Source of the DNA: Thalassospira profundimaris
GTDB lineage: Bacteria > Pseudomonadota > Alphaproteobacteria > Rhodospirillales > Thalassospiraceae
NCBI RefSeq assembly: GCF_003326675.1
Contig: NZ_JPWF01000001.1
Coordinates: 434,001-498,000 of the forward strand
Direction of reading: 5' to 3'
Length of the DNA stretch: 64,000 nt
Shown here: positions 52,279-61,442 of the stretch, piece after piece
Layout: each line of letters begins with the position of its first letter
How positions within the stretch are numbered: position 1 is the stretch's first letter
Position numbers and translations under genes: made by a program
Notes under the pieces: model-generated
Database searches by the model: none
What the model was told of the DNA's origin: nothing
What the model saw: the letters and a program-made list of their open reading frames with translations, nothing else

Positions 52279-54000
52279 ATGTCGATCCGTGCCGCACAGT
52301 CATCTGCTCTCAGTGCCCTGCAGTCCAGTCAGGCCGGGATCAGTGTGTCTGCGGAAAATATCGCCAATGCATCGGTCGAAGGTTACACCGCAAAATCGCT
52401 TAGTCTGGCGAGCAGTGTCACCACGGGGGCTGCAACCGGCGTAACGGTGACCTCGGTCGGATCGACGGTGGACAGCTATCTTCTGAAATCGATCAGCGAG
52501 GCCGCTTCTGAAAGCGGATATGCGTCGGTTTTTGCCGATCCGCTGAATATGGTGGCGACCCAGTTCGGGGATATTGGCGATGATGGTTCGATTTCGACCC
52601 TGATCACTGACCTTGAAACGGCAATCGCAGCGCTGGCGATCAGTTCTGACAGCCAGTCGGCAAAGTCGACGACATTAAGCGAAGCAAACGCGATTGCCGA
52701 CGAACTTAATAACCTTTCCCAAACAGTTCAAAGTGAACGCGCCAATGCTGATCAGTCGATTGAAGATACGGTTGATCAGATCAATGATCTTTTGAATGTT
52801 ATTCAGGCCTACAACGATCAGCTGAATGGAACAGATGGCACGACGCTTTCGACAAGCGAACTTCAGGATGCCCGGACCCAGGCGATCAATGAATTATCCG
52901 AACTGGTCGATATCAGCTACTACACCGACTCATCGAACACCACCCAGGTCTATATTGGCGGCACGCTTGTTGTTGGCAGCCAGGTTCAGGAACTGTCCTA
53001 TAACGCGGTCGGAACAGTAACGGCCGATACGACATTTTCCGATATTACCGTGAACGGCAAATCGATCATGAGCAGTATTTCAGGCGGAAGTCTGGGCGGC
53101 TTGATTGAACTGCGTGATGAAACTCTTCCCGGTATTCAGGAAGAGCTGGATAACCTTGCCACAACCCTGATGGACAGCATCAATGCCGTGACCAATCTTG
53201 GGACGGCCTATCCGGCGCCAAGTGAACTTGTCGGGACTGTCGAAACAGATCTGACCGATGCGTTTTCAGGGTCGGGCACGGTTCGACTAGCCGCAACTGA
53301 CGAGGATGGCAACGCTGTCGAAGTCATTGAAATCGACCTTTCGACGATCACAAGCGTTCAGGACATTGTAGATGCAATCAATGGATCGACCTATCTGGAT
53401 GCGTCGATTGGCAGTGACGGAACACTTGAAATTGCCGCATCCGATGATGATTACGGCGTTTCAATCATCAATATGGATGCCAGCGTTGGCACCGATGATC
53501 AGGGATTTTCGGATTATTTCGGCCTAAACGACATGTTTACCGGAACGGACGCCGGAAATATTTCGGTGAATGCAGACTGGCTTGCCGATACCAGCAAGCT
53601 GCCGGTCGGGTCAGGATCAGACGATGCCGGACTTGCCGTGGGGGACAGTGTGATTTCATCGGGCAGTTCGGATATTGCGGAATCCCTTGCCGATCTGTTT
53701 GACGAAAATATCAGTTTTGATGCGGCGGGTGACCTTGGATCAACCAAAACCACCTTGTCAGACTATGCCGCCGAAATCCTGTCAGACGTCGCACAGCAGG
53801 CATCGAGTGCGGAAACCGAGGCCAGTGTAGCCAGCAGCGCCTATGACGAGCTGGTCGAAAGTTTTTCCAACCAATATGGCGTGAATACCGATGAAGAGGC
53901 ACTCACGCTTAGTAACCTAGAAAGTGCCTATGAGGCCGCCGCAGCGATCCTGGAAATCACCCAGTCGCTGATGGATACATTGCTTGATGCGGTCAGGTAA
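52279..54000 (+). CDS. flgK: Flagellar hook-filament junction protein FlgK (HAP1)
   Basis: 573 residues. N-terminal signature ALSALQSSQAGISVSAENIA with NASVEGYTAKSL; a middle region with LNNLSQTVQSERANADQSIE and DQINDLLNVIQAYNDQLNG; C-terminal VNTDEEALTLSNLESAYEAA, then the axial tail ITQSLMDTLLDAVR. It is acidic and a typical length. flgL follows after 12 bases. Confidence 0.93.
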   Translation: MSIRAAQSSALSALQSSQAGISVSAENIANASVEGYTAKSLSLASSVTTGAATGVTVTSVGSTVDSYLLKSISEAASESGYASVFADPLNMVATQFGDIGDDGSISTLITDLETAIAALAISSDSQSAKSTTLSEANAIADELNNLSQTVQSERANADQSIEDTVDQINDLLNVIQAYNDQLNGTDGTTLSTSELQDARTQAINELSELVDISYYTDSSNTTQVYIGGTLVVGSQVQELSYNAVGTVTADTTFSDITVNGKSIMSSISGGSLGGLIELRDETLPGIQEELDNLATTLMDSINAVTNLGTAYPAPSELVGTVETDLTDAFSGSGTVRLAATDEDGNAVEVIEIDLSTITSVQDIVDAINGSTYLDASIGSDGTLEIAASDDDYGVSIINMDASVGTDDQGFSDYFGLNDMFTGTDAGNISVNADWLADTSKLPVGSGSDDAGLAVGDSVISSGSSDIAESLADLFDENISFDAAGDLGSTKTTLSDYAAEILSDVAQQASSAETEASVASSAYDELVESFSNQYGVNTDEEALTLSNLESAYEAAAAILEITQSLMDTLLDAVR

Positions 54001-54012
54001 GGGATCAAAGAA

Positions 54013-54924
54013 ATGCGCGTTTCCACAGCCGCGATGCAGCAGAACATGCTTAGTCAAATTCGTTCGGTTCAGTCTCAGCTGGCGACCGCGACCGAGCAAT
54101 CGAGTTCCGGCGTGAAATCGGATTCCTATGCCGGTGTCGCCGACAGTTCATATGTCATTGCGACCCTGAGTGCGGAAATCTCCGAAGCATCGGCCTATGC
54201 AGATATTGCCGAAACCATTCAGACAAGGGTCGAGGTCTATTATTCGACGCTTAATGACATGGTCGATCTTTTGACGGAAATGACGTCGGATTTGTCCGGT
54301 GCATTAAGCACCGGGACGGACAAGGCATACGGGATTAATGAATCCGCCGGTGCGGCCCTTGAGACTTTTGCATCACTTTTGAATACCCAATATGAGGGGC
54401 GTTATATCTATGCAGGCTCTGCGACGGATACGGCCCCGGTTTCGGTTGATGCCGCCGATTATGCGGTGATTACCAGTCCGTCGACCACAGATCTTAGCTA
54501 TTATTCCGGGAATAGTGACATCGCATCGGCCAAGGTTGCGGATGGCACAACCATCGAATACGGGATCACGGCACAGGAAGATGCGTTTGAGCAGGCCTTG
54601 CGTGCCTTGAACCTTGCTGCGAATGCCAGTACCGATCCGGTGGACGAAGATGCCTTGAGTGAAGCAATGGAACTGATCGAAAGTGCGGCGGCAGGATTGT
54701 CAGAATTGCAAAATCAGGTGTCCTATACGCAGGACCAGCTTGAAGCTGTTGTTGATATGCATATCGATTTTCAGCTGGCGGCCGAAGGCACCGTATCAAA
54801 CCTGACCGACATTGATCTTGCCGAGGCGGTGGTTACTTTGGAAACATTGTCGATCCAGCTTGAAGCATCCTATTCGGTGACGGCGCAAATCACCGACATG
54901 TCGCTGTTTGAATATCTGCGGTGA
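54013..54924 (+). CDS. flgL: Flagellar hook-filament junction protein FlgL (HAP3)
   Basis: 303 residues. Flagellin-like N terminus (MRVSTAAMQQNMLSQIRSVQ, ATATEQSSSGVKS), a middle with LNTQYEGRYIYAGSATD as in FlgL, and C-terminal DIDLAEAVVTLETLSIQLEA with YSVTAQITDMSLFEYL. It joins FlgK to the filament. It is the last gene of the flagellar run; the next gene is convergent and 34 bases away. Confidence 0.9.
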   Translation: MRVSTAAMQQNMLSQIRSVQSQLATATEQSSSGVKSDSYAGVADSSYVIATLSAEISEASAYADIAETIQTRVEVYYSTLNDMVDLLTEMTSDLSGALSTGTDKAYGINESAGAALETFASLLNTQYEGRYIYAGSATDTAPVSVDAADYAVITSPSTTDLSYYSGNSDIASAKVADGTTIEYGITAQEDAFEQALRALNLAANASTDPVDEDALSEAMELIESAAAGLSELQNQVSYTQDQLEAVVDMHIDFQLAAEGTVSNLTDIDLAEAVVTLETLSIQLEASYSVTAQITDMSLFEYLR

Positions 54925-54958
54925 TAAACAGGCTTGGGTGCAGATCGAAAGCACGGGC

Positions 54959-55849
54959 TTATTGGGAGATATCGGACAGAATTCCGTATTTTTCCATGAT
55001 GGTGTCATAGAGACCGTTTTTCCGGATCGCTGCAAGGCCGACATTCAATTCCGTCATAAGCCGGTCGGCATGTTCGGTCTTGCGGGCAATACAGGAATAA
55101 TAGGGGTCGTTTGACAGGATTTTGCTTTTGATTGTCGAGGCATTTGGAATGCCGTCATTCTTGACATTCAACAGGTAATCCATCGGGGCCCGGAAAGACA
55201 ACACCGCGTCAAGACGGCGAGACAGCAATAGATTTACCAGGGTTGTTTCGCTATTAGCCATGATTACGTCGACACCGGCTTCGCGTGCGGAAGTTTCAAG
55301 ATTATAGCCATTAACCACCCCGACCGTCATGTTGCGGGCATCCTCGATTCTATCGACGGTCTCAAGGACTTCTTTATTCGTGGCATATAACGAAACGCGG
55401 ACATGGCCAAGCGTGTCGGAATAGAGGAAATCTGCTTCACGTTCGGGCAGGTAACTGCACGAACACAGGCCATCGACCTGACCGGTTTGGGCCAGAAAAT
55501 ACGCCCGTTTCCACGGATAAAAAGGTGTCAGTAGTGATATGTTCCGGCTGGCAAACGCCGCCCTAAGAATTTCGACATCATAGCCGGGTTGATTGGCATT
55601 TTCGGCAATTTTGGCTGGCGGGAAAGGGTTGCAGGCCAATGTGATGGTCTGGTGATTGCCCACCGGGGAATTCAGGGAGTTTTGCGCCACTGCGCCACCG
55701 TGCACAGATAGAATAAGGGCAAGGCACAGAACCGAAAGCGTTGAAAACCATCGCAAAAGTTGCGTATTGCCAGACAGCTTTGGGCGCCCTGCCGTTTCAT
55801 TGGCAATCGGGTTACGTGCTGTGTCGGTGCAATGTGCTTTGATGCGCAT
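54959..55849 (-). CDS. Periplasmic solute-binding protein, family 3 type
   Basis: 296 residues. A membrane signal (LSVLCLALILSVHGGAVAQ) after an unusually long charged N-terminal region of about 30 residues, then an SBP_bac_3 fold: ITLACNPFPPAKIAEN, PGYDVEILRAAF, FYPWKRAYFLAQTGQVDGL, MTVGVVNGYNLE, and IRKNGLYDTIMEKYGI at the end. The F/YPWKRA segment occurs in many orphan extracytoplasmic sensors of this type. No transport genes are adjacent. A later TTG (near residue 32) could be the true start. Confidence 0.75.
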   Translation of the reverse strand: MRIKAHCTDTARNPIANETAGRPKLSGNTQLLRWFSTLSVLCLALILSVHGGAVAQNSLNSPVGNHQTITLACNPFPPAKIAENANQPGYDVEILRAAFASRNISLLTPFYPWKRAYFLAQTGQVDGLCSCSYLPEREADFLYSDTLGHVRVSLYATNKEVLETVDRIEDARNMTVGVVNGYNLETSAREAGVDVIMANSETTLVNLLLSRRLDAVLSFRAPMDYLLNVKNDGIPNASTIKSKILSNDPYYSCIARKTEHADRLMTELNVGLAAIRKNGLYDTIMEKYGILSDISQ

Positions 55850-56010
55850 CTGGCTTCCGGTTTCAAAGATCTTCTAATATTCAATGGGTTCTGACGCATG
55901 ACGATATCATGCTTTGGGCGCAATGTATTATTTCTGTTGTGTCAGTGAATTGCGCTAGATCAGTTCGGTACGCAATCTGGAATTGTTTATTTTCGTTTGC
56001 GATGCGCAGC

Positions 56011-56038
56011 AAAAAGGCCGGTGCAAGCACCGGCCTTT
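56011..56038 (-). terminator. Terminator of pckA
   Basis: Perfect 12-bp stem AAAGGCCGGTGC (56013-56024) / GCACCGGCCTTT (56027-56038), followed on the minus strand by TTTTT. Confidence 0.9.
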
Positions 56039-56059
56039 CTGAATGATATGGGCAGAAGA

Positions 56060-57685
56060 TTATTCTGCTGCTTTGACTTCGGCGCTGTTGCGGATTGCCG
56101 CATCGCGAACGTCGTCGGTGACATGTTCTTCGAACTTCGAGAAGTTCTTTTCGAACAGGCCGGTCAGGTTGGCAGCGGCCTTGTCGTAGGCTGCCTTGTC
56201 GCTCCAGCTTTCACGCGGATTGAGAACTTCTGCCGGGATGTCGCCGCAGGCGGTCGGATATGCCAGACCGAAATACGGATCAGTCGCGAAATCGGCATTT
56301 GCCAGTTCGCCATTCAGAGCCGCGTTCAGAAGACCACGGGTGTATGCGATTTTCATGCGCGAACCAACGCCATAGCCGCCACCGGACCAGCCGGTATTGA
56401 CCAGCCAGCAATTGGCTTCGTGTTTTTCCATCAGTTCACCAAGAAGCTTGGCGTAAACCGACGGGTGACGCGGCATGAACGGTGCACCAAAGCAAGCCGA
56501 GAACGCAGCGGTCGGTTCCTTGACACCTTTTTCGGTGCCGGCAACCTTGGCGGTGTAACCCGACAGGAAGTGATACATCGCCTGTGCCGAGCTAAGTTTT
56601 GCGATCGGCGGCAGAACGCCAAACGCATCACAGGTCAGCATGATGATGTTTTTCGGATGACCACCACGGCCGCTTTCCGATGCATTCGGGATGAATTCAA
56701 TCGGATAGGAAGAGCGGGTGTTTTCGGTGTGACGGGCGTCGTCGAGGTCGAGTTCGCGCGACTGCTTGTTCATCACAACGTTTTCAAGAACGGTGCCGAA
56801 ACGTTCGGTCGTCGCAAAGATTTCCGGTTCAGCTTCTTTGGAAAGCTTGATCACCTTTGCATAGCAACCGCCTTCGAAGTTGAACACACCGTCTTCGCCC
56901 CAACCATGTTCGTCATCACCGATCAGGGTGCGCGACGCATCAGCCGAAAGCGTGGTTTTGCCGGTGCCCGACAGGCCAAAGAAGATGGCGGTGTCGCCGT
57001 CTTTGCCCATGTTGGCCGAGCAATGCATCGGCATGACGCCTTTGGCCGGAAGGATATGGTTGAGAACCGAGAAGATCGATTTCTTCATTTCGCCGGCATA
57101 CCAGGTGCCGCCGATGACGACCATTTTACGCTCGAAGCTGACCATCACGAAAACTTCGGAACGGGTGCCATCCACTTCCGGATCTGCCTGAAGGCCCGGT
57201 GCATGAAGGATGGTGAATTCCGGAGCAAAATCGCGAAGTTCTTCTTTCTGCGGCTGAATGAACATGTTGCGCGCAAAAAGGTTATGCCATGCGTTTTCGT
57301 TGATCACGCGAACCGGAAGACGGAAACGCGGATCGGAACCGGCAAAGCAATCCTGCACGAAAAGTTCGGTGCCCTGGAAATATGCGCGCACTTTCTGATA
57401 GAGGCGCTCAAACACTTCCGGGCTGACAGGGCGGTTTACGTCGCCCCAATCGATATCTGCCTTGGTGCTGTCTTCTTCAACAACGAAACGGTCCAGCGGG
57501 GAACGGCCGGTATGTTCGCCGGTCAAGGCGACAAATGCGCCACCTTTGGCAATTTTGCCTTCATTGCGACGGATCGCATGTTCGTAAAGGCCGGCAGCGT
57601 CGAGGTTCCAGTGAACGGCGCCAAGGTTTTTGAGGCCATGAGTTTCAAGGCCTACACGGCTGACAACGGGTCCTGATTGCAGCAC
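56060..57685 (-). CDS. pckA: Phosphoenolpyruvate carboxykinase (ATP)
   Basis: 541 residues. Converts oxaloacetate and ATP to PEP, CO2 and ADP, the first step of gluconeogenesis. Motifs: [35 protein letters not shown] with metal-binding His region [10 protein letters not shown], the P-loop [18 protein letters not shown], and [17 protein letters not shown] start at 57685 has GGAGAG upstream. Its own terminator follows. A 7-bp inverted repeat (57736-57764) lies upstream. Confidence 0.97.
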   Translation of the reverse strand: MLQSGPVVSRVGLETHGLKNLGAVHWNLDAAGLYEHAIRRNEGKIAKGGAFVALTGEHTGRSPLDRFVVEEDSTKADIDWGDVNRPVSPEVFERLYQKVRAYFQGTELFVQDCFAGSDPRFRLPVRVINENAWHNLFARNMFIQPQKEELRDFAPEFTILHAPGLQADPEVDGTRSEVFVMVSFERKMVVIGGTWYAGEMKKSIFSVLNHILPAKGVMPMHCSANMGKDGDTAIFFGLSGTGKTTLSADASRTLIGDDEHGWGEDGVFNFEGGCYAKVIKLSKEAEPEIFATTERFGTVLENVVMNKQSRELDLDDARHTENTRSSYPIEFIPNASESGRGGHPKNIIMLTCDAFGVLPPIAKLSSAQAMYHFLSGYTAKVAGTEKGVKEPTAAFSACFGAPFMPRHPSVYAKLLGELMEKHEANCWLVNTGWSGGGYGVGSRMKIAYTRGLLNAALNGELANADFATDPYFGLAYPTACGDIPAEVLNPRESWSDKAAYDKAAANLTGLFEKNFSKFEEHVTDDVRDAAIRNSAEVKAAE

Positions 57686-57735
57686 GAATCTCTCCTGGTG
57701 GGAATTAAAAGAGCTGGGGGTTAATATGCTATTCT

Positions 57736-57764
57736 ACACAACAATTTGTGGGAAACCGTTGTGT
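57736..57764 (-). promoter_or_regulatory. Inverted repeat upstream of pckA
   Basis: ACACAAC (57736-57742) / GTTGTGT (57758-57764) with 15 bases between, in an AT-rich region 51 bases ahead of the pckA start. Possible regulator site; no regulator is suggested by sequence. Confidence 0.35.
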
Positions 57765-57905
57765 TGAGACATATTGTTACAAAGGTGTCTTAAAAGCAAC
57801 CGGTCCTTTTGCCTAATACCTAGGAAAACGTAGCGACTTTTGCGTTTGCGAAAATTACATGTTCAGGGTCGAAGTAATAAATTTTCGGAATACAAATGGT
57901 CCGAC

Positions 57906-58664
57906 TTATGTGCGCGAAATTTTGCACATTTCGACCAAAATTTCGCGTGCATCCCCCGGCGTTCGGATGGTGCGCGCAAAGTCGATTCTGATCGATCCGG
58001 TATTTGCATCGTTAGCGATCAAAACCATGCCGTCACAGTCGATGGAATGCATCTTCCAGCCCGCTGACGGATCATGGGTGGTGAAGTGCCCAACGATGTC
58101 AGCCAGTGCGTCCAGATGATCGGCATTCATGTGACTGATGATGCCGTCGTGACCGGCGATCAGGGGCGAACAATCCTCGACAAGGAATTGATGACTGTTC
58201 AGGCGACGTTGCTTGCCAAATCCGCCGACCCAGTAAATGGCGTCGACTTCGATGCGATAAAAAGCAAAGTCGGCGAAATCGGCATATTGGGCGGCATCTG
58301 GCTGGGCACGCAAATAGCAGGCGCGTGTTATCGCGGATTCGTCACGCACAGCCCGGCCAAAGACGGTTATTCGGGCGTTGTCCGTTTCTATGATACTTGC
58401 CGGACCCGGTGCCGCTGATGGATTGGTGAATAACAAAGATACCCGGTTATCTGCCTGAATGTGGCGGGTATGGTCGGCCAGATCGGAAATCAGCAAGATC
58501 GGCGTACCATCAATTCCAATTGCCGGAACAACCATGGAAACCGCCGGCCAACCATCGGCGACCTGTTTGTGATCAGATGCGATGGTCGATAATGCAGCCT
58601 GTCTGGCCAAACGGCAGGATTGGCGTAGCGCACTGCTTGCTGAACTGTTCGGGGTGTCGGACAT
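57906..58664 (-). CDS. HugZ-like heme-utilisation / pyridoxamine oxidase-fold protein
   Basis: 252 residues from ATG 58664 behind TAGGA. N-terminal split-barrel FMN-binding fold (ALSTIASDHKQVADGWPAVS, LLISDLADHTRHIQADNRVS, FYRIEVDAIYWVGGFGK) and a C-terminal DUF2470 domain (HMNADHLDALADIVGHF, SIDCDGMVLIAN). This is the HugZ/HutZ plan; members bind or degrade heme. No iron-uptake genes are nearby. The frame to 58745 is not used. Confidence 0.83.
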   Translation of the reverse strand: MSDTPNSSASSALRQSCRLARQAALSTIASDHKQVADGWPAVSMVVPAIGIDGTPILLISDLADHTRHIQADNRVSLLFTNPSAAPGPASIIETDNARITVFGRAVRDESAITRACYLRAQPDAAQYADFADFAFYRIEVDAIYWVGGFGKQRRLNSHQFLVEDCSPLIAGHDGIISHMNADHLDALADIVGHFTTHDPSAGWKMHSIDCDGMVLIANDANTGSIRIDFARTIRTPGDAREILVEMCKISRT

Positions 58665-59186
58665 CGGTTTTCCTATCCTGAAAGCAATTCCTGCAAGCTT
58701 GACTGATCCCGGGGGCCTTGCGCAAGCAGACAAGATGAGCTGCACTTATGGATAGAGTTGTTTTATGCGTAATCGTGCATAAGTTTATATATGGGCCAGT
58801 TCGGACTTAGAGTGATTTCAAGTTCCGGGCCAAGCTGTTTTGCGCATTTGGCTTAGTTTTAATTGGCCTGTTTGCCTTGTTATTAAGCAAAACGGCATAC
58901 TATATATATGTATATGTTTGGTCGAAATCTCGATACCGTGACAAGTGAGATGATCCTGGCCGAACGTCAGAAATATCGGTGTAGACCGGCTGTTTGCGGA
59001 CATTTTAACGGCTGAAAGGCCAGATGCCCAAACAGGCCAAAATCATTTGGTTTTTTCCAGACGACTTTCGTCGTTCGATCCGGAAAACGGGCGACACCGG
59101 ATAACAAGGCGTCCGACATAGAAGCGGACAAGAGTGATCAAAATGCATCAAAGGTTTCTGGACGATTGTGTGTCGGGGAGGATGCT
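58665..59186. other. Gene-free region upstream of the response regulator
   Basis: About 520 bases with no credible gene. Visible features are an alternating TA tract near 58899-58916 and a small hairpin ACGAC-TTTC-GTCGT (59061-59074). It presumably carries the promoter of the following two-gene operon; boxes are not clear. Confidence 0.3.
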
Positions 59187-61442
59187 ATGGGTCTTGAAGG
59201 CGAAAATGACGTTGCAGAAACATCAAATGACGCAGAGAATAAATCGGACCGCAGTTTCGTAGAAAACAGTCTTGTACCCGAGCACAACTGGAAAGTGCTG
59301 GTTGTTGACGATGATGTCGACGTGCACGAGGCAACTGAATTTACGCTTTCCAAAGTCAAGATACTCGGCCGTCCGCTTAAGCTTCTGCATGCGGTGAACG
59401 CAGAGGAAGCGCTTAATTATCTTAAGCTTGTCCCCAATGTTGCGGTCATTCTTCTGGATGTGGTGATGGAATCACCAGACACCGGTTTACGGTTGGTCAA
59501 AGAGTTTCGAGCACTTGGTTTTAGAGAACCCAGGATCATCTTACGCACCGGTTATCCGGGGCTGGCACCGGAAAACCGGGTTATCCAGGACTATGAAGTT
59601 GATGATTACTGGTCCAAGGACGAACTGACACGATCCCGGCTGATCACGTCCCTGACCACAGCGATACGGGCCTATGATTATATCCGAACCCTAAGTGCGA
59701 CCCGCGCCGGATTGGAAATGATCATCGATGGGACCAGACAGCTTTTTGGCAACAAGGATCTGGACCTGTTTACCGAAGGGGTCTTGCGCCAGATTGCCGC
59801 CATTTTGCATTTGCGCCCGGAAGGCGCGATTTGTGCGATGGGCAGTTCGGAAACCAATGCCGAGAATATGGTCGTGATGTCGGGTGTTGGCCGTTTCGCC
59901 GGGCAGGTCGGGGAATGTATTGCCGACTTGAAAGACATGGATCACGAACTGATTTCACTGTGTGAAAGCAGATATAACGAGCCGGTGATCAACGGCACGC
60001 GCATTGGATTGCGCCATAAAAGTGCGACCGGTCGGGAACTTCTTGTCTATTTCGAGCATAATGGTGATCTGACTGATCATGGACTTGTTTTGCTGGAAGT
60101 TTTTTCCAGCAACCTTGCGATCTGTTTTGAAAACCTTGCACTGATCAATCAGCTGGGCGAACTGGCATTTCATGACCAGCGCCTTGGTGTTCCGAACCAG
60201 AATGCGTTTGATCGTGAATTGCTTGGTCTGAACAGTTCGGATGCCAAGCAGGCCGTTGTCGCAATGCTCAGCATAGAAGATGCGCCTGATCTTGCGGTTG
60301 CATTTGGTGTTTCGATGGCGGATGCCCTGATGCTTGCGGTTTATGAACGCCTTGAATGTGTGACGGAAGTCGGTGTTCTGGTTGCCCGTGTCAGCGAATT
60401 TATTTTCGGTATTGTCGATGGAACTGGGCATCTTGAAACATCGTCGCTTGAAAAGGTGTTTGACGAGCCGTTTGATGTGATGGGCAACAAGATTACGGTC
60501 AAGGCATCAATCGGCGTTGTACGCGGCAATTTGCAGGGGCGTAAAAGTTCTGAGATTCAACGTGCAGCCCGCATAACCCTTTTGAAACAGGAACAGACGG
60601 CGCCGGGCGGAACATCCGAATTCCGATCCGAGATGGCCGACGACGTTGAAAATGCCATGCGAATGCGCGGCGATCTTCAGGATGCCTTGAAGGCGCGCGA
60701 AATCACCTTTGTATTCCAGCCGAAAATCAATCTGCGTACCGGGGCGGTTGTTGCCAGCGAAGCCCTGTGTCGCTGGAAACATGAAGGGAAAAATATCTCG
60801 CCGGGAATCTTCATCCCGATTGCCGAACGTGCGGGACTAAGTGCCGATATCGCATTCCAGTGCCTTGATAGCGTCGTGGAAATGCGGCGGGTTCTTAAGG
60901 CTCACGGGTTCTCGCAAATGCGGGTGGCAGTTAATCTTGCCGCCAGTGATGTCAGCAACCTTGAATTCATCAAGGAGCTTATCCGCCAATGTCAAAGCCG
61001 CGGTCTGGGCAGTGATGCGGTCAGCTTTGAAATTACCGAAAGCCATGTTTTCACCAGCGAAGATGACGCAACCACGGCCCTGCGAATGCTGGCTGATAAT
61101 GACTACAAAATCTGGCTTGATGACTTCGGGACTGGTTATTCGTCACTCAGCCATCTGAACCTGTTACCGGTTTCGGGTATCAAGATTGACCAGTCCTTTG
61201 TCAAAAACCTGACCATCGAACGTGCACGGGGAAGTGTTGCGGCGTCAGCTGCTGCGATTGCAGAAAATCTGGGGCTTAAGGTCGTTGCCGAGGGGGTTGA
61301 AACCCGCGAACAGCATCAAATCGCGCGGTTCCTTGGCATAGACGAAGTGCAGGGCTTCTTTTACAGCCCCGGCCTGACACCACAGGAATTCATCGAATGG
61401 TATAAAGGCTGGAATCTGGACGAGGCGCTTAAAGGTGATTGA
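59187..61442 (+). CDS. Response regulator: REC - DUF3369 - degenerate GGDEF - EAL
   Basis: 751 residues. Receiver domain (30-150) has the acidic pocket VVDDDVDVHE, the phospho-acceptor Asp in VILLDVVME (near residue 91) and Lys in YWSKDEL. A DUF3369 region (about 150-330) follows. The next part has lost its GGDEF signature. EAL domain (500-745): SEALCRW, VNLAASDVS, FEITESHV, LDDFGTGYSS, IKIDQSFVK, VAEGVET, QGFFYSP, all catalytic residues present. ATG 59187 after GGGGAGG. Phosphorylation likely gates c-di-GMP hydrolysis; the kinase gene overlaps it. Confidence 0.9.
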   Translation: MGLEGENDVAETSNDAENKSDRSFVENSLVPEHNWKVLVVDDDVDVHEATEFTLSKVKILGRPLKLLHAVNAEEALNYLKLVPNVAVILLDVVMESPDTGLRLVKEFRALGFREPRIILRTGYPGLAPENRVIQDYEVDDYWSKDELTRSRLITSLTTAIRAYDYIRTLSATRAGLEMIIDGTRQLFGNKDLDLFTEGVLRQIAAILHLRPEGAICAMGSSETNAENMVVMSGVGRFAGQVGECIADLKDMDHELISLCESRYNEPVINGTRIGLRHKSATGRELLVYFEHNGDLTDHGLVLLEVFSSNLAICFENLALINQLGELAFHDQRLGVPNQNAFDRELLGLNSSDAKQAVVAMLSIEDAPDLAVAFGVSMADALMLAVYERLECVTEVGVLVARVSEFIFGIVDGTGHLETSSLEKVFDEPFDVMGNKITVKASIGVVRGNLQGRKSSEIQRAARITLLKQEQTAPGGTSEFRSEMADDVENAMRMRGDLQDALKAREITFVFQPKINLRTGAVVASEALCRWKHEGKNISPGIFIPIAERAGLSADIAFQCLDSVVEMRRVLKAHGFSQMRVAVNLAASDVSNLEFIKELIRQCQSRGLGSDAVSFEITESHVFTSEDDATTALRMLADNDYKIWLDDFGTGYSSLSHLNLLPVSGIKIDQSFVKNLTIERARGSVAASAAAIAENLGLKVVAEGVETREQHQIARFLGIDEVQGFFYSPGLTPQEFIEWYKGWNLDEALKGD

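Noticed and set aside
55997..57676. A 559-codon open frame on the plus strand opposite pckA
   Set aside because: It is the shadow of a highly conserved PEP carboxykinase gene; its translation has no known motif and is rich in residues produced by the reverse frame.
58818..59003. A 61-codon minus-strand frame in the gap before the response regulator
   Set aside because: No ribosome binding site and no protein-like pattern; it lies across an alternating TA tract.
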